A stretch of 64,000 bases of DNA, taken from the NCBI GenBank assembly GCA_963693305.1, contig OY855903.1, forward strand, positions 58,775,350 to 58,839,349, given 5' to 3'. This DNA comes from Meandrina meandrites. Its lineage: Eukaryota; Cnidaria; Anthozoa; Scleractinia; Meandrinidae. A model generated the notes under the pieces. That model was given only the letters and a program-made list of their open reading frames with translations, was not told where the DNA came from and searched no databases. Position numbers and translations under genes: made by a program. This document shows, in pieces, positions 45,601 to 58,393 of the stretch (its first letter is position 1; every line of letters begins with the position of its first letter).

Positions 45601-48570
45601 AGCTTTGATTGCCTCGACCTTCGACTTAGCAGTTCGGAATTTAACGAACGTTCGTCTTTGTATCTTTCAACTATCATTCAAGAACTTGGAAGACTGTGCC
45701 GTTATACAAACCAGTCTACCAGTGAGTGTCCTTATGTGCTGGTTGGGCAGGCGCTGTTCAAGAAACTTCAAGATTCGCTCTCTTTCAACTCCAGGAAACG
45801 ACGTTGGCCGTCTCCCTCAATGAGCGCGATCTTTTGTGACAAAGTTGATCGTTATATGACAAAAAGTAGCACAAGAAAAGACGCAACATCTTCGTCACAG
45901 CGTTGGCTAGAGTATGAAGCTCAAAAAGATAGCTACGATTATCAAAACGTTCAGAAGCACTGCAACAGAATCCTTCTGCAAGCCGAACCCCAGATTGGCA
46001 AGACGGGGACATACCTTTGCCTTATAAGAGAATTGCGACTGGACATTGTTAAAAGAGAAAGTGTTTCTTATTCCTCAGCACCTGCATCTGATGAAGGTGT
46101 TTTCTACCAACACAAAGAGTGCCACTTGTCCGAAGATCTGGTGGTCAGTGAGATGGAGAAGAGGCAAGACTGGAAATATCCTTATTGGAAGACGATCCAG
46201 AACTCTAAAAGCCTCATCGAAAAACCAGTGGCATCGGGAAAATACTCAATTGGAGGTTGCTTCTACACTCATGACATGGAAGAAAGTCCTTACATTCTTA
46301 TGAATTTAGCACAAAAATACCCGACTAAGTCCGGTCACCAGTATCAGACGCGGGAATGTGCAGATAGTATACGAGCTTGGCATTGGTACCATTTCGAACA
46401 ATGTGCTGAATGTGGAAGAATTCTTCAAGGCAAAGAACCAGTTTCGAAGACCTTCATTGTTAACATCGATGGAAGACCAGTCGCTGTTGAAAGCTCAATT
46501 CCAAGAGGCCGCCCGTCTTTTAAGCATCTGCTTGAGCAGCTCAAGGATACAAGATCAACAGAAGAGACAAATGCTGCTCCTTCGCCATATTGGATATTTC
46601 ATGCTTCACACAGAGATGATCCTCGCAAGTGCACCTTGAATTACCACCACGTGTTGCAAGAGAATGGAAACGTGCACGATTATGTTCAAATTGTCGTTGT
46701 TCGCAATGAAAAATTCGAGACTTACAGATCCACTTGGGGAAAGGTGCTTGCCATTGTTCAACTGCCAGATGAGCTGCCTAACTGTGATGTTGGACCAAGC
46801 GAAGGAGGGGTCGGTTATGCCAGGCTATTTATTCAGAAGATGGCATTTGCCCTAAATCAAGAATACGTCTTTATGATCGATGACAATGTGGTCGCGATGT
46901 CCGAAGCAGTATTCAGCACTGGTGACCCATCTGCAACTGAAGGTACAGTTCTAAGAGACGATAATGGCGTGATGCAGATGCAGCGCTGTTCTTTTCTTAA
47001 GCCCCTGACTCATCTTCAGAAGATAGTACAAGGAAAGGACACTCGATCAATTGATGAAAGGAACTATGAACCCCATCCTTTAACAGATGAGTTTAAATCT
47101 CAAGAGGTTCCACTATATACCTACACAGGTCCCGCCAAGTTGTTCGGAGACAAGCAGCATGAGAGCTACGGAATATTGGGTCTTATCAGAAGTATTCCAG
47201 TAGCAGTGAATCCATTTTCAAAGACCCAAGTGTACGCTGCTATTTTGCTAAATGTCAAGAGCACCGTGGAAAAGGGCGTCTTCTACCGTCCGTGGCCATG
47301 CTGGGAAGACCTACGCTTTAATGACGACTGCGATAAAGCTGGCCTCTGGGTTGTGAAGTGCAATCGTTACAGTTTTCTCAAAGTTCAGTACAAAGATTGG
47401 ATCAACAACCTAGCTCGCCCCAAAATCTTTGAATGGGAAGATGACAGCATTCTTGAGGAAAGACCACTTTCAAGCGAGCTGCCCATAAACTTGGAAGAAG
47501 ATATAATCCTTGAGCACCTCCGAAACTTTGTGAACATCCAGGGTCCTGGGAAGTGTTTCAAGGGATGCATCGGATATGATTCACAAGAAGATATTGCGGA
47601 AACAGTATCTCCTGTAAGAATTGTTCAGGAAGTTAACGCAAATGAGGGAACTGAGGAAGCTTTTGCCAGTGGAACTCCAGTCCTTATTCTTTCTTACTGT
47701 GTCACCAAGGACAGTCTTCAAAATTTAAATCTTCTAAATTCGCGATTTTGTACAACTAAAGAAAAGATCGTTTTCGTCATCACTGCAAAGGAAGCAATTG
47801 AAATGTGGCCTCAAATGACGGTAGCCAGCATACCAAAGAGAATTTGTTTCTGTTCCGAAATGAAAGTGAAAAGCGCTCACTTTAGCATTTTCTCCGCTGC
47901 TGACCCAAAGTGGCATCGTTTGCGATACGTTCTGATCGAGGCATCTCTCTCACAAGACGAGGGGCCCAAAGAAGAAGAAACGAGAACCATCAGAGAAAGG
48001 AATCTTGTAAACACAACAGACGGGTCATATGTGGAGAAAGGTACCACATCCGATGGCGCGCGACAAACCAGCAAGGTTCAGAAAAGCAGGAAGAGGCTGA
48101 ATGCGGGATCTCCCAATTACTCCGTTCAAATCAAGCGACCAAACATTACAGACAACTCATGTGGACATCAAGACTTAACATCTTCAGACCATGAGAGGGA
48201 AGGTCATGCCTTGTTGATTAATACCTTAAAAAGAAAAAGCAAAGAGAATAACAGCATTCAGTCTGAAGGATGTAGACATCAGGAAACACTGCAAGATGGC
48301 TATGACATGCTGGGAATTGATACGGCGAAAAGAGTGAAGATTGAGTCCGTTACAGACAAGGTGCAGGACAACAATTATGAGAGTTGCATTAGTACCATTA
48401 AAAGTTATGGTGCCAAATCAGTGACAAGAAACCATGCGCCAGACAATGAACTGCAGAGCACGCTTTGCTCGGAAGACAGAGAAGGACAGACCGAGGATGA
48501 ATATAATGACGAAAGGGCTATAGATGTCATCGAAATAAGTGATGGCGAAGACGATCCAGATATTGAATAG
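42625..48570 (+). CDS. Giant permuted SF2 helicase-TAGT glycosyltransferase, GREB1-like (copy 2)
   Basis: About 1,926 residues from exons 42625-42637 and 42803-48570. It has the same layout as copy 1: motif II IADECHWG (D-E-C-H at 298-301), SATPF (338), beta-trefoil-like insert, Cys/His cluster (CSCSQL, KKCTECHHVH), GRMGDTFP, QELGRLCRY (964), Walker A AEPQIGKT with GKT at 1070-1072, CAECG, and MIDDNV at 1362. All key residues are kept, so this is not a decayed copy. The final 200 residues differ completely from copy 1: no ankyrin repeats, a Lys/Arg-rich linker with likely nuclear signals, and an end IDVIEISDGEDD that looks like a SUMO-interacting motif followed by acidic residues. The TAGT segment is about 98% identical at DNA level to copy 1. 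Substrate and biological role are unknown; nuclear location is inferred. Confidence 0.86.
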
Positions 48571-51500
48571 ATTGCACGTAGCTATTGTAAGATAAATAAT
48601 TGACGTTTATTACAAAAGTAATACGACTTTATTTACTAGATACTTTAACGTTAACGGTCAAATGAATGTTTTCAATGTAAGCACAACAGCAAAGGTGGAA
48701 ATAATATTTTACTTTGTTTTTTTAATGTCTCTATGTAAAAAATGCATTCCTCGCTCTGGAAAATAGGTGTTAAATAGCTCGTTTCATATACATACGAGAA
48801 CTTTGTTTTGAAAACGTTCTTAAAATTTTGATCGTTAGACCGATGACTTGTTAAATATGGAATTTTACATGGTGTTGATGGAATCGACGTATGGTTAAGT
48901 CATTACAATTTTGATGCAGTGGTTTCAATAGTAATATTTAAAAATTCCTTTATGGCAAATTTCATTCAAAAGTGATAAAATGCGCGCTTTACATGAAAAG
49001 AGTTGAATGACGATAACCAAATTTACAAACACGTTCGATAATTAACGAATCTATTTATTTAACTGTCAACGAATCTATTTCTTAAACTGCAAGACTGTTC
49101 AATACTGCTTGATATTGTTGAGATCTGGGCGTGAGGGTTTAGAGAGAAAACCAATTACCTTTTTTGTCCAGATTGGCTTTAAATTGATATCGATTGCCAT
49201 CGATTGATATCGATTTTAATCGATCATCTATTTCATCGATTGGCAACGCCGGGTGAGATTTCTTTACTAGTAAATTACTGGTTAATAAGCATTACGTTTA
49301 TTTAATGACCTTCATGAGGCCGTTATCTTGATGACAACTAGTTATAGTTCCTTAACAGAAGAGATGAAATGTAATTTAACCAGCTTTTTACTTATCTCTA
49401 TTATACTCTATTTCCGTTTTTATTTCATTATAATGGCTATCCCCGATTCCCCATTCCCTGTTTTAAAGATAGCCTATCATAACTTTTCTGTATTTTTTAC
49501 ACATCATGAAGCCATGTCATGTTATTTCCGGCTTTTTATTCGCGTTTCATTCATTAAACCTGAAGAAGGCTGGTGTAGACCAGCCCAAATATTGTATTTA
49601 CGTCTTTTCCACGTTGTCTGACCAGCCTTTAATCCAGAGCCATCTGGCAATTTACAATAAAGTAAGAAGGTGAGTACTAGAATAGAAATCATTGCAAAGC
49701 CAAGTTTTGGTTGATGCAAGATTTAATTTGAAGTACAATATTTCAACATTGTATTACAGAGCCATAGTCCTGCCTTGTCTCAAGGATGTTCCACCAGCAG
49801 TATTTATACCAGAGATAATTAGCATACAGTGTGAAAAGAACTATTAGAAGTATTAGAACAAGTCTAATACCTGATTCACACCAACAAAACATGTTTAGTT
49901 AAACCAGGTTTTAGAAAATAAAAATCAGCAACAGACAACTGACAGACTAAATTTTACATAGGGTTCAAGTATGCTCCAACTTGTACTTTCATTGTGCCAA
50001 ATTTGTAGTCGATAAACATCAGTCAGCAACTTCCATGAAGAAAACAATTTTAAACCGTATTTAACTAAACATTTAAACATGTTTAAGCTTTGGTGTAAAT
50101 GGGGTATAATTCTCTGGAGGCTTTAAGGTCTTCATTAATCGTGGGTTTCAGGTTCTTTATGTAAAAGCTCCTAGAAACCCAAGCTGTAACCAGATGTCAT
50201 AACGGTATATTATTTCACAGTTGTTGTGAACTGCCTGGGAAATATGCTCATTAAAGTTGACATCTCGTTTAGGAATGTAAATTTCGGATTTTGGTCTCAC
50301 TCAGGGTGTTCCGGGCTAAATGCCAGTATTTTTAGCCGTTTATGTCTTGTTTAGGGTTACACATGATGGAATATAGAAATGTTTTCAAATGGTATCTTTT
50401 AGGGCTCAAAAACGCTCGAGCCACGCCCAGATTGATCTCATTTACGGGTTTAAGGACGTTCGCGCTAATTGTTTTTGCGCATCCTTACTGCGCACGTAAT
50501 TCCTGTCGCAACGCCACGCCACGTCATGCATCGAGCGCGCGCGCTGAGGAAACTTTCCAACCACATATAGGGTGAGTAGCCGTTGCGTTAACTTCGCTTG
50601 CAGTTTGCTCTCTTAAATGGTCGGCGACCCCTACTTTTTTCTTTACAGATCAAATTTGTTAACGACTATCTACGTTTTGTGAGAACATGGAAAAAATCTA
50701 TCGATTTAAAGTTTGATTTTTTTGTCCCACCCACGTTCGAATTCCGCTTTTTGATCTTATCGTTTTGCCGTACGACGGGTTCAAATGCCTCTTCCAGAGC
50801 TAAGTTTTGCAAAAATGATGGCAACACTAGGAATTATTTACGCAACAGACGCACTTCTTCAAAATATGACCAAGATCGTTGCCTCCGTTTACTCATCATC
50901 GATATTTTAAACCACAAACCCTGTAACCAAGCTAAATTACGTGCGCCAATTTTTCAAAATCAGGGTAGTCTTCTGAAACGAAGTTGGTAACCCCAACTTT
51001 TTTGTATTTCTGACACGAGTAAAAATTTCAGAAAAATCTATCGACTAGAAAATTTTCGCGCGAACGTTCTAATTAAACACTTCCGAGGGGCATCCCCGTC
51101 CCTTTATGTGGTAGCTCCCAACCCCCCCCCCCCCCCCTAACAGTATTTCTATATCCAATGTGAATGTTTAAAGCCAAAACAGAGCAGCTATTCGCCTTCT
51201 TTCACCCCCAACTATCTGCAGTTCACACATGTGGAAGAGTATCGTCTAAAATAACATGTATAAACTTTGTGACAAAAGAAACCGTACACTCTAAGGTCAA
51301 CCTCCGGCGTTTGTTGCGAAATAGTCAAAATATATATAGAACTAACACTGATTGACAGGTTTTAACTATGACCCCGTCATATGCATGAAAGGTGACACTA
51401 AATAATCGCCAACTTTCTGAGAAACTGATTGAAGCACGATTTCGTAATGTATTACAATTGAAACCATTCTAAAGCAGGACGGTAGATCTCAGCTCCTATC

Positions 51501-51778
51501 ACGCTGCGCACATTGTCATTCAACGGGGGTTCTTCATTCCCTGTGTATACCTACAGCCAGACTTCAATCTACTCGTCATTCAATGATTGCCATGATTTTG
51601 GTTATATCTGGTATCCCTTATCAGTTGATGAATCCTGACGCCGCTGCGCTGCTGTAATGAACGCTTCGCTTATCAGTATGTATTAAAAAATTTTATGCTT
51701 CAATGATGTTTTTCCTTACTACCCTCGTACATGCGCATACACGGACAAAGAGTAAGAGATTTTCGGTTTACTTTTCAG
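48571..51778. other. Downstream of giant gene 2
   Basis: No gene is supported. About 49305-49350 (GAGGCCGTTATCTTGATGAC) aligns with 36640-36665. About 51150-51380 aligns with 36690-36850. Between these, about 1.8 kb (49350-51145) has no counterpart in unit 1 and is probably inserted sequence. A poly-C run is at about 51122-51137. Confidence 0.45.
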
Positions 51779-51843
51779 CCGATGTTTCGTGGGTCTGATC
51801 GGAAGCCACTCAACAAAGGACATGTTTTAACACACCAGAAAAG
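51779..51843 (+). other. Duplicated candidate exon B (copy 2)
   Basis: Flanked by CTTTTCAG and GTATGC. The open frame begins MFRGSDRKPLNKG at an ATG placed as in copy 1 (37492-37550). Splice sites and the KPLNK core are conserved although the surrounding DNA has diverged. Confidence 0.35.
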
Positions 51844-53720
51844 GTATGCAATAATTCATCAAGGTCTTTACGTTTCAAGTCAACGTCATTTTCTTTTCTG
51901 AAGTTATACTTTAAGCCATAAGTGCCCTTTCGTTAAGCGACGTACCAGTAAAGCAGTGTTAATATTTATCCATTATATTCCTTCTTTCTTTATTCAAAAT
52001 GGCCTTCGTGTTCCCTTTATCGACAATATTTTGCATGTCAAAATGCTCCTTTATTAAAGTATGAGGTATTTGACGAGAGGATTCATGACAAGGCCTTAGG
52101 CAGAGGGTCCGCACCCCCTCGCGCGCCGCAAAGGTCCGCTTAATCTGAGAGGAAGGGTTTAAAGTCTTTAAATGATTCTCAGAATGCAGGAAAAGTGGAC
52201 TTTAACAACTTTATTTTTCAAAATTTCCCGGGGAAATATACCCCCGGATCCCCACCCAAGCAATGTCCTGCCGACGGCCCTGTATGAAGTCTACATAACT
52301 CCCATCAACAGGCAAACAACTGGATGCAACGTGTTGTTATGAAGCAGATTTTAGGGGGTAACAGCAACCGATTTTAATCTTTGGGCGTCTGGGCTCAGAT
52401 TTCAATTTAAAATACGTGCATCCATAAAAGACTCAACTGAGTCTCGTTCTATGACAAGCCCAAACTCCCTTTTATAAAGGGTACCTGATAAATCACTTTC
52501 TTATTTCTTTCCCATTCGACGTAATTAGGGAGATTTATTATAGTAATTAATGCAAATAATGAATATCAACAGCAATCTTAGATGACGATTAATTATAACC
52601 ATTCACTTGCGTAGAGTTTTATGTTTTCATAAATAACATAAAAACAGTAAGATGTCAACCTCAACAAAGTTCTTATATAAGTTTAAGTTTGAGGAAACGG
52701 GAAAAGAAAACAAAAGAATTAAATGTGTCAGTTAAGACCCTTAAAATCAATTAATTCCTTTTTCGCTTAAAAGGGTTGCGTGATTCACACAGAGTGACGT
52801 GACACCTGTCACATGCTACGTGTTCACAATGCCAACCCCGCTCAAAAATCGGTTTCCAGGTAGTAGCCTTCTTCAAAACGCAGATAGATCATTGAATAGA
52901 GTAATGAGCTTTCTCTCACTGCCTTGGTGTACATTGTTATATGGTGTACGCGGTGATTCGTCCCTCACTCATGATTGTGTCAAGTGCAAATATGTATATA
53001 ATAAAACTCCCGCCACACAAATGAAGACACAACTTGCCCTTTGGGCAAGAGAGAAGTTTATTAAGGTTACTTCCCACCTTCGCGGGAGCCCTTCAGGAAA
53101 AAATTCGTGCGTGCGCCAGTTTCAATAAAACCTAAACAAACTATATGTCAGTAGAAAGCTTAATAAATTTAGTTTTTGAGAAAAATACAATTTAAGTGAC
53201 TTTTTCTTCTGCGAAGTGTCAGCAGCCGGTAAACTGTGAAACGACCGAGAGTTGTTCTCGTGAATTAATCGGGTATCGAATGTCACGACACAAGCAAAAT
53301 GGCTGCACAGTCTTATTCACCAGGCATCAATTAACGAAACGGTGTCAGGCTTTTTCGATATTCTGATTGGTTGCCAAGATATCCTAGTCCAAAGTTGGAG
53401 AAGCTAAAGATATACGAGACGCGTTGCGTAAATGGTCGCCACTGAAAAACATTTCAAATATGATAATTTCCGGACACCATTTTGTTTGTTATTATCTGTG
53501 GAATGCTTTGGCCAAATTTTACGAAAATCCGTGAAATCTACATACACTATTAATTCGCTCAAAGTCGACACATTCTTCGAGAAATCAAACGCGAGATTTT
53601 CACTCAAAAAGGTTTGTAAACAACTCGCGCCATTATTTCAGCCTCCTCAAACCGCAAGCCAATGGCGTAACAGGACTTTCTGGCTTTTCCGGGAAAAGTG
53701 TTGCATGTTAAAAAATGTAG
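51844..53720. other. Intergenic, partly duplicated from unit 1
   Basis: About 51995-52020 (CAAAATGGCC, TTCCCTTTATC) and 52310-52430 (TCTGGGCTCAGAT) match unit 1 at 37610-37640 and 38890-39010. No gene is supported. Confidence 0.4.
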
Positions 53721-53721
53721 A

Positions 53722-53887
53722 TTCAATTTTGCCGTGTGTCTGTTCAGTTATAGATCACAGATGACGTCAAAATGTGGTAAGAACAAAAAAAAGCCCAGGA
53801 GCCGCTAGGCGAGTGGGTCACTGATGTTCTTACCATATTTTGACGTCTTCTGTGATCTATAACTGAACAGACGCACCGCAAAATGGA
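53722..53887. mobile_element. 166-bp MITE with long TIRs
   Basis: CTGTTCAGTTATAGATCACA at the left is mirrored by TGTGATCTATAACTGAACAG at the right, with further pairing out to TTGCCGTGTGT / ACGCACCGCAA. GACGTCAAAAT pairs inside. There is no coding capacity. Confidence 0.7.
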
Positions 53888-54688
53888 ACCTATTTGTTTT
53901 ATACAATAACAAGGCTCTTTACTCTTCAGTATCGCTATTAAAGGAAACCTCCACTTTTGGGACAAGTTGACGTTAAATTGTTTGAAATAATTCCTAATAT
54001 CCAAATTTTACAAGACAATGGAGAAATAACATTTAATAATAACAATAAATGGAAAAGTTTATGGCTTTTCAATTCCAGGGCGCAGCCATTTTTGGATTTA
54101 TGACGTGCTATGGCTCCCGCTATTGTTTGGAACAGCCTAGGTTGTTTTCATATCGAGTTAGTTTTTCCGTAATCACGAAGCACTGTAAAACCGATTTTAA
54201 ATTACGCAATATGAAGGGAAAATGAAATGTAATAAAATAAATTATTCCCTTTGTACTCTGTAAGTTTTAACAAAGGTAAGCGTTCAACGGCGTTCAACTG
54301 CCATTCATTCATGGATTCCTGTAGCGGCTTCAAACTGCTCGAGCATCGGAAAAACACTTACAGCTTTCGATAATTTTTCAAATCAGTCACTGTCTACTTC
54401 AAGCTTGTTTAGCCCAGTTAAATGTCTCGAAAGGTGTAGAGTATTTGGCAGATTGTTCCTCCATGTAGATTTCTAATTAAGCTGAACTTTCTCTCGTTGT
54501 TTTCGCTGCAAGTTTTGAAAAACTTTGCCGAGAAGACTGACTTGGACTATTGTTATATCTTCCTGTTTCAATCAGGAATTTGTGATTATTTATTCTGAGT
54601 TTCACAAGCGTTTTTCGAATAGGATTTTTTATAGTCAAATCTTAATAGGGTGAGGGTGTATAACTGTCTTTAAAAGCATTATAAAATT

Positions 54689-55427
54689 CTAGTTTTTGCG
54701 AATTACAAAGCGAATGTTTCCAATGAGCGATATATTTCTTTTCAATTGATCTACAAGGTACGTTATCTTAGTGTCATCTAAAGTGTCATGATTAAAGTTA
54801 AAGGAAATGTCGTAATAATTGAGCATATTTATAAGATTGGAATAGAAACTATTTTTACCATTACAGTGGAGATCTATTGACTTTATCAGTGATTGCACGG
54901 CGAGGGTGTTTTGATCCTTATTTTGGAGATAACTTATGTACTTAAGAATTCGTTTATTTATATCAAAGGTTAAAGGGAATCGACCCATTTCAGCCCGGCA
55001 TGCAATATTAGATGCCTTGTTATTAACTTGTAAGTAGCGTTTGCAAAATTGTAGTGACTTTTTTCAATTGGTGAAGTGTCCCAAGACTTGAAATCTGATT
55101 TAGTAAAGACACCCCAGGCTTTGCTATTACAAGTCAAAATGGGTGAAATCATCGTGTCAAAAATTTTGCAAGCAAGAGAGGGTTTTAAAGTGCTAAAGTG
55201 AACGTGCCGTCTTAAAGCAAAAAGAGCATGAAGAGCCTTTTCTCTCAAGTGATCCAGCGACAATGTGAAATTTCCAGGTGAAGAAATTTGCGTTCCTAGA
55301 TACGTATAATTCTGAACAGTGTCAATCTTTCCTTTTCCAATATAAAAGTTACAGTCATATTTTTTCGCGCGTTTTTGAAAAACCATTATTTTAGTTTTCT
55401 TCGGATTGATCAGTAACATCCACGATG
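54689..55427 (-). mobile_element. Old non-LTR retrotransposon, 3' portion (host of the L1 insertion)
   Basis: Decayed reverse-transcriptase C-terminal region on the minus strand: INPKKTKIMVFQKRAKKYDC, YTYLGTQISSPGNF, LREKALHALFALRRHVHF, and later LGRFPL-like and ILKYISYL segments. It has several frameshifts. It continues at 61538-61800 on the other side of a 6.1-kb L1 insertion. Confidence 0.75.
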
Positions 55428-55818
55428 TTTTTTTTTTTCAATTTTTATTTCACAACTACAAAGGTTCCTTTTACAAATACACATATAAGTAAAAAGAAAA
55501 GAATACAAAATGACAATGACGAGAAAAAAAACACACTGCGAATATACTTTACATTTCGCCAAATGCTACTTACCTACAAATACATACAAGACTATCAGCT
55601 AAAAACATACATCTTACTAACACTACAGGGCACTACAGGAGTTTAACATTGCTTACTAATTGTACTTACAAAAGAGAAAAACAATAAAACAATAAAGGTC
55701 AATATTTAAAATCAAAAAAGTTAGGAACACTGTCATTGAAAATATAAAGGAGAGAAAAAGTGGCAGGCTTAAACTAGAGAGCTGTAGTTCAGAGTCTACA
55801 ACATTTTGGAAAGAAGTA

Positions 55819-56306
55819 CTATATAAAAGCAGAGATAAAAGAACTCCATTTACTAAAGTACTTCAAAAGAGCATCGTTTTTTCTTGCAATAAAGGTTTCT
55901 AATTTGTATATTGCTTTAAGTTTAGCCTTAAATACCGCTAACGATGGATTAATTTTGTCCAATTTACATCTGTAAATAAAGAATTTTGCTAACAAAATTA
56001 TGTGATTTACAGTCAAAATACTCAGCGCGTGCCGCTTAGAATTCCGGAATGGTTTTGATTAACGGCGAACGGATTGCATTATTCGTTTCAAACATTCAAA
56101 TTTAATTTGAATATTGTAGATCATCCAACAGTGAACACGTGAGCACGTGAACCTGTAAAAAATAAACCAATCAAATTGCTTCATTTCTGACAGGCTCACG
56201 TGTTCACGTGTTCACGGTTGGATGATCTACAATATTCAAATTAAATTTGAATGTTTGAAACCAATAATGCAATCCGTTCGCCGTTAATCAAAACTTTTCC
56301 GGAATT
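55819..56306 (-). pseudogene. L1 ORF2 C-terminal end, split by a mariner-type MITE
   Basis: NHIILLAKFFIYRCKLDKIN and KAKLKAIYKLETFIARK form the usual C-terminal tail of L1-clade ORF2. It joins in frame with the zinc-knuckle segment once the MITE and one TA copy are ignored. Confidence 0.7.
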
Positions 56307-56336
56307 CTAAGCGGCACGCGCTGAGTATTTTGACTG
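56010..56336. mobile_element. 327-bp Tc1/mariner-type MITE inside L1 ORF2
   Basis: It begins CAGTCAAAATACTCAGCGCG and ends in the inverted complement, with TA on both sides (56008-56009, 56337-56338). Pairing extends over about 120 nt per arm, so the element is nearly a full palindrome. TA duplication is the hallmark of Tc1/mariner. The reading frame of the L1 is intact across the empty site. Confidence 0.8.
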
Positions 56337-56933
56337 TAACACCATACCATCCTCCCTTGGGTCGAAATTTCCGAACAAGACATCTAACAATGTTATCTCA
56401 TTTATTTCAATACCATGAACAGACATCCAAGATAGTACTTCTTTCCAAAAGACATCAATAGCTTTACACGAGAAGAACAAATGCTCGGTGGATTCTACCT
56501 CTTTCTTACAAAACGTACAAAGAGGGGAATCTGTGATTTTAAACGCAAACAGTTTTTCATTTGAATAAACAATACGATTTAAAAATTTATATTGGAAGGC
56601 TCTTAATTTCGTGTCTAAAGTAACATTAAAAGCTAAAAAGTAAACTTGTTTCCATTTATCTTCTGACAGGGTTGGGTACTGTTTATCCCATTTGGCTCGA
56701 GCAGTAGGCGGGACCGCCTTAAAAGAAAGAAATTCCCTATACACAATTTTTGAAGAACAGCTTAGAACATCTAACGTCTCACCTTTTACTGGCAAATAAA
56801 ATGAGTTTTCATTAAAATCAATTAGTTTAGTAGACGAGTTGTTTTTTATAATGGAACGCCACCCACTGGGAATAGCATTTACTATCCCCATCAAGATAAA
56901 CAAATGACTTGGTGACAAGTTAGCCATTAACAC
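56307..56933 (-). pseudogene. L1 ORF2 thumb and zinc-knuckle region
   Basis: FLNRIVYSNEKLFAFKITDS is followed by CTFCKKEVESTEHLFFSC, the C-x2-C...H-x4-C pattern of the zf-RVT domain. It is one frame away from the reverse-transcriptase segment upstream (overlap at 56927-56933), so a frameshift separates them. Confidence 0.78.
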
Positions 56934-58393
56934 TTTTCACTTTTAAGAAAAAAAACACCTTTTGAAATCAGATCTCCGATCTTAATTATCCCACATTTGT
57001 GAAAAAATGGTTGATATATAGATTTACCTTGACTTAATAAGTTCTTATTGTTCCAGATTACTTGATTTATTATATCTTCGTTCTTAACGACTTCTGTCTT
57101 TAAGAGAATAGCCCATGCATCAAGACAGTCTTTATAGAACAAAGGTAGATAAATGGGTAATTTACTGGTGTCAAACTGACACTTCAAAATAAACTTGCCA
57201 CCCACTTTGTCCAAATAATAATCAAGAAAGAACTTCCAAGAGCTAATTGAGTCTTCAAGGTATTTCTTTAAGCACATGATTCTTTGAGCGTTAATCATAC
57301 ACTCTATATCCAGCATCTTCAGACCACCATGTTCAATATCATTAATCAGAGCCAGACGTTTGACCTTGTCCTTGCCATTCCAAATAAAATTATACACTAG
57401 TTCTTTGTTTACTGCTTGGATAAGATCTTTTGAAACGTTAATAAGCGACGCTTTTGAAATGAACTTTGGGATAGCAAAAGATTTGACAATCTGAATTCTC
57501 CCTAGAAGTGTTAACCCTCTCCATTTCCACGTATTCAGTGTTTTTTTGACCGATTTGAGGATTCCCTCAAAGTTCTCCTTTTTCTTTAATGAACAGTTGT
57601 AACTCCAATGAACACCTAGGATTTTTACCGATGTCATGAAATTGCATGGGAAGTATTCTCGTTTTTTCAGTCCCAGACTAAAAAACTCTGTCTTCTCTTT
57701 GTTCACTTTAAGGCCCGAAACAGCTGTAAATTCTTCCAAACAGCTAAGAAGATGTTCATAAGAAGGATTGTCTTTCAAAAAACATGACATGTCATCCACG
57801 AACAAAGCAAGTTTTACTTCTTTTTTTCCAATTTTGATACCTTGGATATGTTTGTTTTGTCTTATACTGGACGTAAGGATTTCTAAACTTAAAATAAACA
57901 ACAGTGGGGAAAGAGGATCACCTTGCCTCACTCCCCGGTCAACTGCAAAATAATTTGAGGCGAAACCGTTATTCATTACACAACTTGATACCTTTGAATA
58001 GAAAGTGCGAATCCATTGCACAAAAGATGGTCCGAAGTTAAACGCTTGAAGAACTTTGAACAAAAACTGATGATTTAATGAGTCAAAGGCTTTTTCAAAG
58101 TCTATCGTGATTAAGATTCCTGCAATGTTAGCCTGTTTTGTATATTCTATTACGTCATCAATTGTCCTGATAGCGTCGAAAATTGATCTCCCTTTCACAT
58201 AAGCGTTTTGATTGTGATGAATCAGGTTTGGTAGAATAGATTCTAAACGTTTGGCTAGCGCTTTAGAAGCGATTTTTGTGTCTACATTAATTAGAGATAT
58301 TGGTCTCCAATTTTTAATGAGTCTTTTGTCTTTACCCTTTTTTTTCCAACAAGGTGATAACTGCTTGCTTTTGGGAGTTTGATAATTCTCCAT
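56927..58393 (-). pseudogene. L1 ORF2 reverse transcriptase domain
   Basis: 488 codons open. It contains IKNWRPISLINVDTKIASKA, DFEKAFDSLNHQFLF, RGVRQGDPLSPLLFILSLEI and the catalytic LALFVDDM. All core RT blocks are present. It overlaps the upstream segment in another frame, marking one frameshift. Confidence 0.85.
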
